From Hydractinia symbiolongicarpus (lineage: Eukaryota; Cnidaria; Hydrozoa; Anthoathecata; Hydractiniidae), in NCBI RefSeq assembly GCF_029227915.1, contig NC_079881.1, forward strand, positions 29,737,501 to 29,801,500: 64,000 bases of DNA. The letters are read 5' to 3'. The translations under genes and the position numbers were made by a program. The notes beneath the pieces are model-generated. The model was not told the DNA's origin, did not search any database, and worked only from the letters and a program-made list of their open reading frames with translations. Position 1 is the stretch's first letter, and each line of letters opens with the position of its first letter. Below, piece after piece: positions 36,773 to 50,176 of the stretch.

Positions 36773-39380
36773 GTCATTCTTTACTGTGGGACCAATTCTA
36801 TCCGTTATCACGCGCTGAAGAATTAGAGACAGTTTCAAAAACTACATTTCATTGACTTTTTAAAGGTGTCAGTCCGTTTGAGTTACAACGGTTGGGTCAC
36901 CTATTCGTACCAACATGTGCTTAGCGATATTTTTCTAATATTACTAGGTTGCATCGCTTTTAACAATGAAACGATTGACTGTGGGACTTAATTGAACTAA
37001 CTTTGAACTGTGACCTGATAAATGTGATAAATGAGACAATACGACTCCAAGAAATAGCATTCTTCTTAATTTAACGGGATTTCCGGAACTCAGCGATTAC
37101 ACAAGGCGCTGTGGTAGCGCATCATTTAAAAATTTAGATAAATAAGTCATTCTTTACTGTGGGACCAATCCTAGCCGTTATCGCGCTCTGAAGAAATATC
37201 GACAGTTTCAAAAACTAAATTTCATTGACTTTCTAACCGTGTCAGTCCGTTTGAGTTACAACGGTTGGGTCACATATTCGTACCAACATGTATTTAGCGA
37301 TATTTTTTTTGATATTACTAAGTTGCATCGCTTTTAACAATGAAACGAATGACTGTGGGACTTAATTGAACTAACTTTGGACTGTGACCTGATAAATGTG
37401 ATAAATGAGACAACTGGACTCCAAGAAATAACATTCTTCTTAATTTGACATGATTGCCGGAACTCAGCGATTACACTGGGCGCTTTGGTAGCGCTTCATT
37501 TAAGAATTTAGATAAATAACTCATTCTTTATTGTGGGACCAATCCTATCCGTTATCGCGCGCTGAAGAAATAGCGACAGTTTCAAAAACTACATTTCATT
37601 GTCTTTCTAACAGTGTCAGTCCGTTTGAGTTACATCGGTTGGGTCACATACTCGTGCCAACATGTATTTAGCGATATTTTTTTGATATTACTAGGTTGTA
37701 TCGCTTTTAACAATGAAACAATTGACTGTGGGACTTAATTGAACAAACTTTGGACTACCACCTAATAAATGTGATAAATGAGAAAATTGGACTCCAAGAA
37801 ATAACATTCTCCTCAATTTGACATGATTGCCGAAACTCAGCGATTACACTGGGCGCTGTGTTAGCGCTTTATTTAAGAATTTAGATAAATAAGTCATTCT
37901 TTACTGTGGGACCAATCCTAGCCGTTATCGCGCGCTGAATAAATAGCGACAGTTTCAAAAACTACATTTCATTGGCTTTCTAACAGTATCAATCCGTTTG
38001 AGTTACAACGGTTGAGTCACATATTCGTACCAACATGTATTTCCTGATGTTTTTCTGGTACTACTAGCTTGTATGGCTTTTAACAGTGAAACGATTGACT
38101 GTGGGACTTAATTGAACTGACTATGGACTGTGACCTTATAAATGTTAAAGTGAGACAATTGGACTCCAAGAAATTTCATTCTTCCTAATTTGACATGATT
38201 GCCGGAACTCAGCGATTACACTGGGCGCTGTGGTAGCGCTTCATTTAAGAATTTAGATAAATAACTCATTCTTTACTGAGGGACAAATCCTATCCGTTAT
38301 CGCGCGTGGAAGAAATAGCGACAGTTTCAAAAACTACATTTCATTGTCTTTCTAACAGTGTCAGTCCGTTTGAGTTACATCGGTTGGGTCACATATTCGT
38401 ACCAACATGTATTTAGCGATATTTTTTGATATTGCTAGGTTGTATCGCTTTTAACAATGAAACGATTGACTGTGGGACTTTATTCAACTAACTTTGGACT
38501 GTGACCTGATAAATGTGATAAATGAGACAATTGGACTCCAAGAAATAACATTCTTCTTAATTTGACAGGATTTCCGGAACTCAGCGATTACACTGGGCGC
38601 TGTGGTAGCGCATCATTTAAAAATTTAGATAAATAAGTCATTCTTTACTGTGGGACCAATCCTAGCCGTTATTGCGCTCTGAAGAAATATCGGCAGTTTC
38701 AAAAACTAAATTTCATTGACTTTCTAACTGTGTCAGTCCGTTGGAGTTACAACGGTTGGGTCAAATATTCGTACCATTATGTATTTAGCGATATTTGTTT
38801 GATATTACTAAGTTGCATCGCTTTTAACAATGAAACGAATGACTGTGGGACTTAATTGAACTAACTTTGGACTGTGACTTGATAAATGTGATAATGGGAA
38901 AATTGGACTCCAAGAAATAACATTCTCCTCAATTTGACATGATTGCCGAAACTCAGCGATTACACTGGGCGCTGTGGTAGCGCTTTATTTAAGAATTTAG
39001 ATAAATAAGTCATTCTTTACTGTGGGACCAATCCTAGCCGTTATCGCGCGCTGAAGTAATAGCGAGAATTTCCAAAACTTCATTTCATTGACTTTCTAAG
39101 AGTATCAATCCGTTTGAGTTACAACGGTTGAGTCACATATTCGTATTAACATGTATTTCCTGATATTTTTCCGGTACTACTAGCTTGTATGGCTTTTAAC
39201 AGTGAAACGATTGACTGTGGGACTTAATTGAACTAATTATGGACTGTGACCTTATAAATGTTAAAGTGAGACAATTGGACTCCAAGCCATTTCATTCTTC
39301 CTAATTTGACATGATTGCCGGAACTCAGCGATTACACTGGGCGCTGTGGTAGCGCTTCATTTAAGAATTTAGATAAATAA
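36773..39380. repeat. Irregular transition stretch
   Basis: The units start at 36773 (S-like), 37146 (P-like), 37520, 37893 (Q-like), 38265 (V-like), 38637 (P) and 39009 (Q). Unit 37520 has the rare GGACTACCACCTAATAAATG and GCTGTGTTAGCGC, and together with 37893 (GCTGAATAAATAGCG, ATTGGCTTTCTAACAGTATC) it reappears 6329 bp later at 43849-44593. The change from 373-bp to mostly 372-bp units occurs here. Confidence 0.85.
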
Positions 39381-42300
39381 CTCATTCTTTACTGAGGGAC
39401 AAATCCTATCCGTTATCGCGCGTGAAAGAAATAGCGACAGTTTCAAAAACTACATTTCATTGTCTTTCTAACAGTGTCAGTCCGTTTGAGTTACATCGGT
39501 TGGGTCACATATTCGTACCAACATGTATTTAGCGATATTTTTTGATATTACTAGGTTGTATCGCTTGTAACAATAAAACGATTGACTGTGGGACTTAATG
39601 GACCTGATTACGGACTGTGACCTTAAAAATGTTATAAGTGAGACAATTGGACTCCAAGAAATAACATTCTTCCTTATTTGACATGATTGCCGAAACTCAG
39701 CAATTACATTGGGCGCTGTGGTAGCGCATCATTTAAAAATTTAGATAAATAAGTCATTCTTTACTGTGGGACCAATCCTAGCCGTTATCGCGCGCTGAAG
39801 AATTAGAGACAGTTTCAAAAACTACATTTCATTGACTTTTTAACAGTGTCAGTCCGTTTGAGTTACAACGGTTGGGTCACCTATTCGTACCAACATGTGC
39901 TTAGCGACATTTTTCTGATATTACTAGGTTGCATCGCTTTTAACAATGAAACGATTGACTGTGGGACTTAATTGAACTAACTTTGGACTGTGACCTGATA
40001 AATGTAATAAATGAGACAATTGGACTCCAAGAAATAACATTCTTCTTAATTTGACGGGATTTCCGGAACTCAGCGATTACACTGAGCGCTGTGGTAGCGC
40101 ATCATTTAAAAATTTAGATAAATAAGTCATTCTTTACTGTGGGACCAATCCTAGCCGTTATTGCGCTCTGAAGAAATATCGGCAGTTTCAAAAACTAAAT
40201 TTCATTGACTTTCTAACCGTGTCAGTCCGTTTGAGTTACAACGGTTGGGTCACATATTCGTACCAACATGTATTTCGTGCTATTTTCCGGTATTACTAGG
40301 TTGTATGGCTTTTACCAGTGAAACGATTGACTGTGGGACTTAATTGAACTGATTATGGACTGTGACTTTAAAAATGTTATAAGTGAGACAATTGGACTCC
40401 AAGAAATAACATTCCTCTTAATTTTACATGATTACCGGAACTCAGCGATTACACTGGGCGCTGTGGTAGCGCTTCATTTAAGAATTTAGATAAATAACTC
40501 ATTCTTTACTGAGGGACAAATCCTATCCGTTATCGCACGTGGAAGAAATAGCGACAGTTTCAAAAACTACATTTCATTGTCTTTCTAACAGTGTTAGTCC
40601 GTTTGAGTTACATCGGCTGGGTCACATGTTCGTACCAACATGTATTTAGCGATATTTTTTGATATTACTAGGTTGTATCGCTTTTAACAATGAAACGATT
40701 GACTGTGAGACTTAATTGAACTAACTTTGGACTGTGACCTGATAAATGTGATAAATGAGACAATTGGACTCCAAGAAATAACATTCTTCTTAATTTGACA
40801 GGATTTCCGGAACTCAGCGATTACACTGGGCGCTGTGGTAGCGCATCATTTAAAAATTTAGATAAATAAGTCATTCTTTACTATGGGACCAATCCTAGCC
40901 GTTATTGCGCTCTGAAGAAATATCGGCAGTTTCAAAAACTAAATTTCATTGACTTTCTAACCGTGTCAGTCCGCTGGAGTTACAACGGTTGGGTCACATA
41001 TTCGTACCAACATGTATTTAGCGATATTTTTTTGATATTACTAAGTTGCATCGCTTTTAACAATGAAACGAATGACTGTGGGACTTAATTGAACTAACTT
41101 TGGACTGTGACCTGATAAATGTGATAAATGAGAAAATTGGACTCCAAGAAATAACATTCTCCTCAATTTGACATGATTGCCGAAACTCAGCGATTACACT
41201 GGACGCTGTGGTAGCGCTTTATTTAAGAATTTAGATAAATAAATCATTCTTTACTGTGGGACCAATCCTAGCCGTTATCGCGCGCTGAAGAAATAGCGAG
41301 AATTTCAAAAACTTCATTTCATTGACTTTCTAAGAGTATCAATCCGTTTGAGTTACAACGGTTGAGTCACATTATCGTATTAACATGTATTTCCTGATAT
41401 TTTTCCGGTACTACTAGCTTGTATGGCTTTTAACAGTGAAACGATTGACTGTGGGACTTAATTGAACTGATTATGGACTGTGACCTTATAAATGTTAAAG
41501 TGAGACAATTGGACTCCAAGAAATTTCGTTCTTCCTAATTTGACATGATTGCCGGAACTCAGCGATTACACTGGGCGCTGAGGTAGCGCTTCATTTAAGA
41601 ATTTAGATAAATAACTCATTCTTTACTGAGGGACAAATCCTATCCGTTATCGCGCGTGAAAGAATTAGCGACAGTTTCAAAAACTACATTTCATTGTCTT
41701 TCTAACAGTGTCAGTCCGTTTGAGTTACATCGGTTGGGTCACATATTCGTACCAACATGTATTTAGCGATATTTTTTGATATTACTAGGTTGTATCGCTT
41801 GTAACAATAAAACGATTGACTGTGGGACTTAATGGAACTGATTACGGACTGTGACCTTAAAAATGTTATAAGTGAGACAATTGGACTCCAAGAAATAACA
41901 TTCTTCCCAATTTGACATGATTTCCGAAACTCAGCAATTACATTGGGCGCTGTGGTAGCGCTTCAATTAAAAATTAAGATAAAAAAGTCATTCTTTACTG
42001 TGGGACCAATCTTAGCCGTTATCGCGCGCTGAAGAATTAGAGACAGTTTCAAAAACTACATTTCATTGACTTTTTAACGGTGTCAGTCCGTTTGAGTTAC
42101 AACGGTTGGGTCACCTATTCGTACCAACATGTGCTTAGCGACATTTTTCTGATATTACTAGGTTGCATCGCTTTTAACAATGAAACGATTGACTGTGGGA
42201 CTTAATTGAACTAACTTTGGACTGTGACCTGATAAATGTAATAAAAGAGACAATTGTACTCCCAGAAATAACATTCTTCTTAATTTGACAGGATTTCCGG

Positions 42301-44593
42301 AACTCAGCGATTACACTGGGCGCTGTGGTAGCGCATCATTTAAAAATTTAGATAAATAAGTCATTCTTTACTGTGGCACCAATCCTAGCCGCTATTGCGC
42401 TCTGAAGAAATATCGGCAGTTTCAAAAACTAAATTTCATTGACTTTCTAACTGTGTCAGTCCGTTGGAGTTACAACGGTTGGGTCACATATTCGTACCAA
42501 CATGTATTTAGCGATATTTTTTTGATATTACTAAGTTGCATCGCTTTTAACAATGAAACGAATGACTGTGGGACTTAATTGAACTAACTTTGGACTGTGA
42601 CCTGATAAATATGATAAATGAGAAAATTGGACTCCAAGAAATAACATTCTCCTCAATTTGACATGATTGCCGAAACTCAGCGATTACACTGGCGCTGTGG
42701 TAGCGCTTTATTTAAGAATTTAGATAAATAAGTCATTCTTTACTGTGGGACCAATCCTAGCCGTTATCGCGCGCTGAAGAAATAGCGAGAATTTCAAAAA
42801 CTTCATTTCATTGACTTTCTAAGAGTATCAATCCGTTTGAGTTACAACGGTTGAGTCACATATTCGTATTAACATGTATTTCCTGATATTTTTCCGGTAC
42901 TACTAGCTTGTATGGCTTTTAACAGTGAAACGATTGACTGTGGGACTTAATTGAACTGATTATGGACTGTGACCTTATAAATGTTAAAGTGAGACAATTG
43001 GACTCCAAGACATTTCATTCTTCCTAATTTGACATGATTGCCGGAACTCAGCGATTACACTGGGCGCTGTGGTAGCGCTTCATTTAAGAATTTAGATAAA
43101 TAACTCATTCTTTACTGAGGGACAAATCCTATCCGTTATCGCGCGTGAAAGAATTAGCGACAGTTTCAAAAACTACATTTCATTGTCTTTCTAACAGTGT
43201 CAGTCCGTTTGAGTTACATCGGTTGGGTCACATATTCGTACCAACATGTATTTAGCGATATTTTTTGATATTACTAGGTTGTATCGCTTGTAACAATAAA
43301 ACGATTGACTGTGGGACTTAATGGAACTGATTACGGACTGTGACCTTAAAAATGTTATAAGTGAGACAATTGGACTCCAAGAAATAACATTCTTCCTAAT
43401 TTGACATGATTTCCGAAACTCAGCAATTACATTGGGCGCTGTGGTAGCGCTTCAATTAAAAATTAAGATAAAAAAGTCATTCTTTACTGTGGGACCAATC
43501 TTAGCCGTTATCGCGCGCTGAAGAATTAGAGACAGTTTCAAAAACTACATTTCATTGACTTTTTAACGGTATCAGTCCGTTTGAGTTACAACGGTTGGGT
43601 CACCTATTCGTACCAACATGTGCTTAGCGACATTTTTCTGATATTACTAGGTTGCATCGCTTTTAACAATGAAACGATTGACTGTGGGACTTAATTGAAC
43701 TAACTTTGGACTGTGACCTGATAAATGTAATAAATGAGACAATTGTACTCCAAGAAATAACATTCTTCTTAATTTGACAGGATTTCCGGAACTCAGCGAT
43801 TACACTGGGCGCTGTGGTAGCGCATCATTTAAAAATTTAGATAAATAAGTCATTCTTTACTGTGGGACCAATCCTAGCCGTTATTGCGCTCTGAAGAAAT
43901 ATCGGCAGTTTCAAAAACTAAATTTCATTGACTTTCTAACCGTGTTAGTCCGTTGGAGTTACAACGGTTGGGTCACATATTCGTACCAACATGTATTTAG
44001 CGATATTTTTTTGATATTACTAAGTTGTATCGCTTTTAACAATGAAACAATTGACTGTGGGACTTAATTGAACAAACTTTGGACTACCACCTAATAAATG
44101 TGATAAATGAGAAAATTGGACTCCAAGAAATAACATTCTCCTCAATTTGACATGATTGCCGAAACTCAGCGATTACACTGGGCGCTGTGTTAGCGCTTTA
44201 TTTAAGAATTTAGATAAATAAGTCATTCTTTACTGTGGGACCAATCCTAGCCGTTATCGCGCGCTGAATAAATAGCGACAGTTTCAAAAACTACATTTCA
44301 TTGGCTTTCTAACAGTATCAATCCGTTTGAGTTACAACGGTTGAGTCACATATTCGTACCAACATGTATTTCCTGATATTTTTCTGGTACTACTAGCTTG
44401 TATGGCTTTTAACAGTGAAACGATTGACTGTGGGACTTAATTGAACTTATTATGGACTGTGACCTTATAAATGTTAAAGTGAGACAATTGGACTCCAAGA
44501 AATTTCATTCTTCCTAATTTGACATGATTGCCGGAACTCAGCGATTACACTGGGCGCTGTTGTAGCGCTTCATTTAAGAATTTAGATAAATAA
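39381..44593. repeat. Fourteen-monomer HOR, copy 1 (5213 bp)
   Basis: The units start at 39381 (R), 39753 (S), 40126 (U), 40498 (V), 40870 (P), 41243 (Q), 41615 (R), 41987 (S), 42360 (P), 42732 (Q), 43104 (R), 43476 (S), 43849 and 44222 (Q-like). The same order starts again at 44594 with offset 5212-5213 bp. Unit 43849 is a chimera: it has a P head (GCTCTGAAG, GTTGGAG) and, from GTTGTATCGC, the tail of unit 37520 (GGACTACCACC). The span 41987-43475 is one complete S-P-Q-R tetramer of 1489 bp. Confidence 0.88.
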
Positions 44594-47500
44594 CTCATTC
44601 TTTACTGAGGGACAAATCCTATCCGTTATCGCGCGTGGAAGAAATAGCGACAGTTTCAAAAACTACATTTCATTGTCTTTCTAACAGTGTCAGTCCGTTT
44701 GAGTTACATCGGTTGGGTCACATATTCGTACCAACATGTATTTAGCGATATTTTTTGATATTACTAGGTTGTATCGCTTGTAACAATAAAACGATTGACT
44801 GTGGGACTTAATGGACCTGATTACGGACTGTGACCTTAAAAATGTTATAAGTGAGACAATTGGACTCCAAGAAATAACATTCTTCCTAATTTGACATGAT
44901 TGCCGAAACTCAGCAATTACATTGGGCGTTGTGGTAGCGCTTCAATTAAAAATTAAGATAAAAAAGTCAGTCTTTACTGTGGGACCAATCTTAGCCGTTA
45001 TCGCGCGCTGAAGAATTAGAGAAAGTTTCAAAAACTACATTTCATTGACTTTTTAACGGTGTCAGTCCGTTTGAGTTACAACGGTTGGGTCACCTATTCG
45101 TACCAACATGTGCTTAGCGACATTTTTCTGATATTACTAGGTTGCATCGCTTTTAACAATGAAACGATTGACTGTGGGACTTAATTGAACTAACTTTGGA
45201 CTGTGACCTGATAAATGTAATAAATGAGATAATTGGACTCCAAGAAATAACATTCTTCTTAATTTGACGGGATTTCCGGAACTCAGCGATTACACTGGGC
45301 GCTGTGGTAGCGCATCATTTAAAAATTTAGATAAATAAGTCATTCTTTACTGTGGGACCAATCCTAGCCGTTATTGCGCTCTGAAGAAATATCGGCAGTT
45401 TCAAAAACTAAATTTCATTGACTTTCTAACCGTGTCAGTCCGTTTGAGTTACAACGGTTGGGTCACATATTCGTACCAACATGTATTTCGTGCTATTTTC
45501 CGGTATTAATAGGTTGTATGGCTTTTACCAGTGAAACGATTGACTGTGGGACTTAATTGAACTGATTATGGACTGTGACTTTAAAAATGTTAGAAGTGAG
45601 ACAATTGGACTCCAAGAAATAACATTCTTCTTAATTTTACATGATTACCGGAACTCAGCGATTACACTGGGCGCTGTGGTAGCGCTTCATTTAAGAATTT
45701 AGATAAATAACTCATTCTTTACTGAGGGACAAATCCTATCCGTTATCGCGCGTGGAAGAAATAGCGACAGTTTCAAAAACTACATTTCATTGTCTTTCTA
45801 ACAGTGTCAGTCCGTTTGAGTTACATCGGTTGGGTCACATATTCGTACCAACATGTATTTAGCGATATTTTTTGATATTACTACGTTGTATCGCTTTTAA
45901 CAATGAAACGATTGACTGTGGGACTTAATTGAACTAACTTTGGACTGCGACCTGATAAATGTGATAAATGAGACAATTGGACTCCAAGAAATAACATTCT
46001 TCTTAATTTGACAGGATTTCCGGAACTCAGCGATTACACTGGGCGCTGTGGTAGCGCATCATTTAAAAATTTAGATAAATAAGTCATTTTTTACTGTGGG
46101 ACCAATCCTAGCCGTTATTGCGCTCTGAAGAAATATCGGCAGTTTCAAAAACTAAATTTCATTGACTTTCTAACCGTGTCAGTCCGTTGGAGTTACAACG
46201 GTTGGGTCACATATTCGTACCAACATGTATTTAGCGATATTTTTTTGATATTACTAAGTTGCATCGCTTTTAACAATGAAACGAATGACTGTGGGACTTA
46301 ATTGAACTAACTTTGGACTGTGACCTGATAAATGTGATAAATGAGAAAATTGGACTCCAAGAAATAACATTCTCCTCAATTTGACATGATTGCCGAAACT
46401 CAGCGATTACACTGGCGCTGTGGTAGCGCTTTATTTAAGAATTTAGATAAATAAATCATACTTTACTGTGGGACCAATCCTAGCCGTTATCGCGCGCTGA
46501 AGAAATAGCGAGAATTTCAAAAACTTCATTTCATTGACTTTCTAAGAGTATCAATCCGTTTGAGTTACAACGGTTGAGTCACATATTCGTATTAACATGT
46601 ATTTCCTGATATTTTTCCGGTACTACTAGCTTGTATGGCTTTTAACAGTGAAACGATTGACTGTGGGACTTAATTGAACTGATTATGGACTGTGACCTTA
46701 TAAATGTTAAAGTGAGACAATTGGACTCCAAGACATTTCATTCTTCCTAATTTGACATGATTGCCGGAACTCAGCGATTACACTGGGCGCTGTGGTAGCG
46801 CTTCATTTAAGAATTTAGATAAATAACTCATTCTTTACTGAGGGACAAATCCTATCCGTTATCGCGCGTGAAAGAATTAGCGACAGTTTCAAAAACTACA
46901 TTTCATTGGCTTTCTAACAGTGTCAGTCCGTTTGAGTTACATCGGTTGGGTCACATATTCGTACCAACATGTATTTAGCGATATTTTTTGATATTACTAG
47001 GTTGTATCGCTTGTAACAATAAAACGATTGACTGTGGGACTTAATGGAACTGATTACGGACTGTGACCTTAAAAATGTTATAAGTGAGACAATTGGACTC
47101 CAAGAAATAACATTCTTCCTAATTTGACATGATTTCCGAAACTCAGCAATTACATTGGGCGCTGTGGTAGCGCTTCAATTAAAAATTAAGATAAAAAAGT
47201 CATTCTTTACTGTGGGACCAATCTTAGCCGTTATCGCGCGCTGAAGAATTAGAGACAGTTTCAAAAACTACATTTCATTGACTTTTTAACGGTGTCAGTC
47301 CGTTTGAGTTACAACGGTTGGGTCACCTATTCGTACCAACATGTGCTTAGCGACATTTTTCTGATATTACTAGGTTGCATCGCTTTTAACAATGAAACGA
47401 TTGACTGTGGGACTTAATTGAACTAACTTTGGACTGTGACCTGATAAATGTAATAAATGAGACAATTATACTCCAAGAAATAACATTCTTCTTAATTTGA

Positions 47501-49804
47501 CAGGATTTCCGGAACTCAGCGATTACACTGGGCGCTGTGGTAGCGCATCATTTAAAAATTTAGATAAATAAGTCATTCTTTACTGTGGGACCAATCCTAG
47601 CCGTTATTGCGCTCTAAAGAAATATCGGCAGTTTCAAAAACTAAATTTCATTGACTTTCTAACCGTGTCAGTCCGTTGGAGTTACAACGGTTGGGTCACA
47701 TATTCGTACCAACATGTATTTAGCGATATTTTTTTGATATTACTAAGTTGCATCGTTCTTAACAATGAAACGAATGACTGTGGGACTTAATTGAACTAAC
47801 TTTGGACTGTGACCTGATAAATGTGATAAATGAGAAAATTGGACTCCAAGAAATAACATTCTCCTCAATTTGACATGATTGCCGAAACTCAGCGATTACA
47901 CTGGCGCTGTGGTAGCGCTTTATTTAAGAATTTAGATAAATAAGTCATTCTTTACTGTGGGACCAATCCTAGCCGTTATCGCGCGCTGAAGAAATAGCGA
48001 GAATTTCAAAAACTTCATTTCATTGACTTTCTAAGAGTATCAATCCGTTTGAGTTACAAGGGTTCAGTCACATATTCGTATTAACATGTATTTCCTGATA
48101 TTTTTCCGGTACTACTAGCTTGTATGGCTTTTAACAGTGAAACGATTGACTGTGGGACTTAATTGAACTGATTATGGACTGTGACCTTATAAATGTTAAA
48201 GTGAGACAATTGGACTCCAAGACATTTCATTCTTCCTAATTTGACATGATTGCCGGAACTCAGCGATTACACTGGGCGCTGTGGTAGCGCTTCATTTAAG
48301 AATTTAGATAAATAACTCATTCTTTACTGAGGGACCAATCCTAGCCGTTATTGCGCTCTGAAGAATTAGCGACAGTTTCAAAAACTACATTTCATTGTCT
48401 TTCTAACAGTGTCAGTCCGTTTGAGTTACATCGGTTGGGTCACATATTCGTACCAACATGTATTTAGCGATATTTTTTGATATTACTAGGTTGTATCGCT
48501 TGTAACAATAAAACGATTGACTGTGGGACTTAATGGACCTGATTACGGACTGTGACCTTAAAAATGTTATAAGTGAGACAATTGGACTCCAAGAAATAAC
48601 ATTCTTCCTAATTTGACATGATTGCCGAAACTCAGCAATTACATTGGGCGCTGTGGTAGCGCTTCAATTAAAAATTAAGATAAAAAAGTCATTCTTTACT
48701 GTGGGACCAATCTTAGCCGTTATCGCGCGCTGAAGAATTAGAGACAGTTTCAAAAACTACATTTCATTGACTTTTTAACGGTGTCAGTCCGTTTGAGTTA
48801 CAACGGTTGGGTCACCTATTCGTACCAACATGTGCTTAGCGACATTTTTCTGATATTACTAGGTTGCATCGCTTTTAACAATGAAACGATTGACTGTGGG
48901 ACTTAATTGAACTAACTTTGGACTGTGACCTGATAAATGTAATAAATGAGACAATTATACTCCAAGAAATAACATTCTTCTTAATTTGACAGGATTTCCG
49001 GAACTCAGCGATTACACTGGGCGCTGTGGTAGCGCATCATTTAAAAATTTAGATAAATAAGTCATTCTTTACTGTGGGACCAATCCTAGCCGTTATTGCG
49101 CTCTAAAGAAATATCGGCAGTTTCAAAAACTAAATTTCATTGACTTTCTAACCGTGTCAGTCCGTTGGAGTTACAACGGTTGGGTCACATATTCGTACCA
49201 ACATGTATTTAGCGATATTTTTTTGATATTACTAAGTTGCATCGTTCTTAACAATGAAACGAATGACTGTGGGACTTAATTGAACTAACTTTGGACTGTG
49301 ACCTGATAAATGTGATAAATGAGAAAATTGGACTCCAAGAAATAACATTCTCCTCAATTTGACATGATTGCCGAAACTCAGCGATTACACTGGCGCTGTG
49401 GTAGCGCTTTATTTAAGAATTTAGATAAATAAGTCATTCTTTACTGTGGGACCAATCCTAGCCGTTATCGCGCGCTGAAGAAATAGCGAGAATTTCAAAA
49501 ACTTCATTTCATTGACTTTCTAAGAGTATCAATCCGTTTGAGTTACAAGGGTTCAGTCACATATTCGTATTAACATGTATTTCCTGATATTTTTCCGGTA
49601 CTACTAGCTTGTATGGCTTTTAACAGTGAAACGATTGACTGTGGGACTTAATTGAACTGATTATGGACTGTGACCTTATAAATGTTAAAGTGAGACAATT
49701 GGACTCCAAGACATTTCATTCTTCCTAATTTGACATGATTGCCGGAACTCAGCGATTACACTGGGCGCTGTGGTAGCGCTTCATTTAAGAATTTAGATAA
49801 ATAA
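44594..49804. repeat. Fourteen-monomer HOR, copy 2 (5211 bp)
   Basis: The units start at 44594 (R), 44966 (S), 45339 (U), 45711 (V), 46083 (P), 46455 (Q), 46827 (R), 47199 (S), 47572 (P), 47944 (Q), 48316 (patched R), 48688 (S), 49061 (P) and 49433 (Q). The order matches copy 1. The difference is at the right end, where copy 2 has ordinary P and Q units in place of the chimeric pair 43849/44222. Another R-S-U-V run starts at 49805, so the pattern begins a third time before it breaks up. Confidence 0.87.
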
Positions 49805-50176
49805 CTCATTCTTTACTGAGGGACCAATCCTAGCCGTTATTGCGCTCTGAAGAATTAGCGACAGTTTCAAAAACTACATTTCATTGTCTTTCTAACAGTG
49901 TCAGTCCGTTTGAGTTACATCGGTTGGGTCACATATTCGTACCAACATGTATTTAGCGATATTTTTTGATATTACTAGGTTGTATCGCTTGTAACAATAA
50001 AACGATTGACTGTGGGACTTAATGGACCTGATTACGGACTGTGACCTTAAAAATGTTATAAGTGAGACAATTGGACTCCAAGAAATAACATTCTTCCTAA
50101 TTTGACATGATTGCCGAAACTCAGCAATTACATTGGGCGCTGTGGTAGCGCTTCAATTAAAAATTAAGATAAAAAA
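47199..50176. repeat. S-P-Q-R tetramer, two adjacent copies (1489 bp each)
   Basis: The copies are 47199-48687 and 48688-50176, offset exactly 1489 bp. They share rare variants, including GACAATTATACTCC in S, GCTCTAAAGAAAT and GCATCGTTCTTAAC in P, TACAAGGGTTCAGTC in Q, and the patched R head. Other S-P-Q-R tetramers of the same length are at 41987-43475 and 56135-57623. The shared private changes show that these two arose from each other most recently. Confidence 0.93.
48336..48360. repeat. P-type patch inside an R monomer (conversion-like)
   Basis: Unit 48316 has R flanks (CTCATTCTTTACTGAGGGAC before, GAATTAGCGACAG after). Between them it carries the P-type bases: CAATCCTAGCC instead of AAATCCTATCC, and TTATTGCGCTCTG instead of TTATCGCGCGTGA. 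The diagnostic changes span 48336-48360. The same patch sits 1489 bp downstream at 49825-49849. A two-sided replacement this short fits gene conversion better than a single crossover. Confidence 0.85.
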
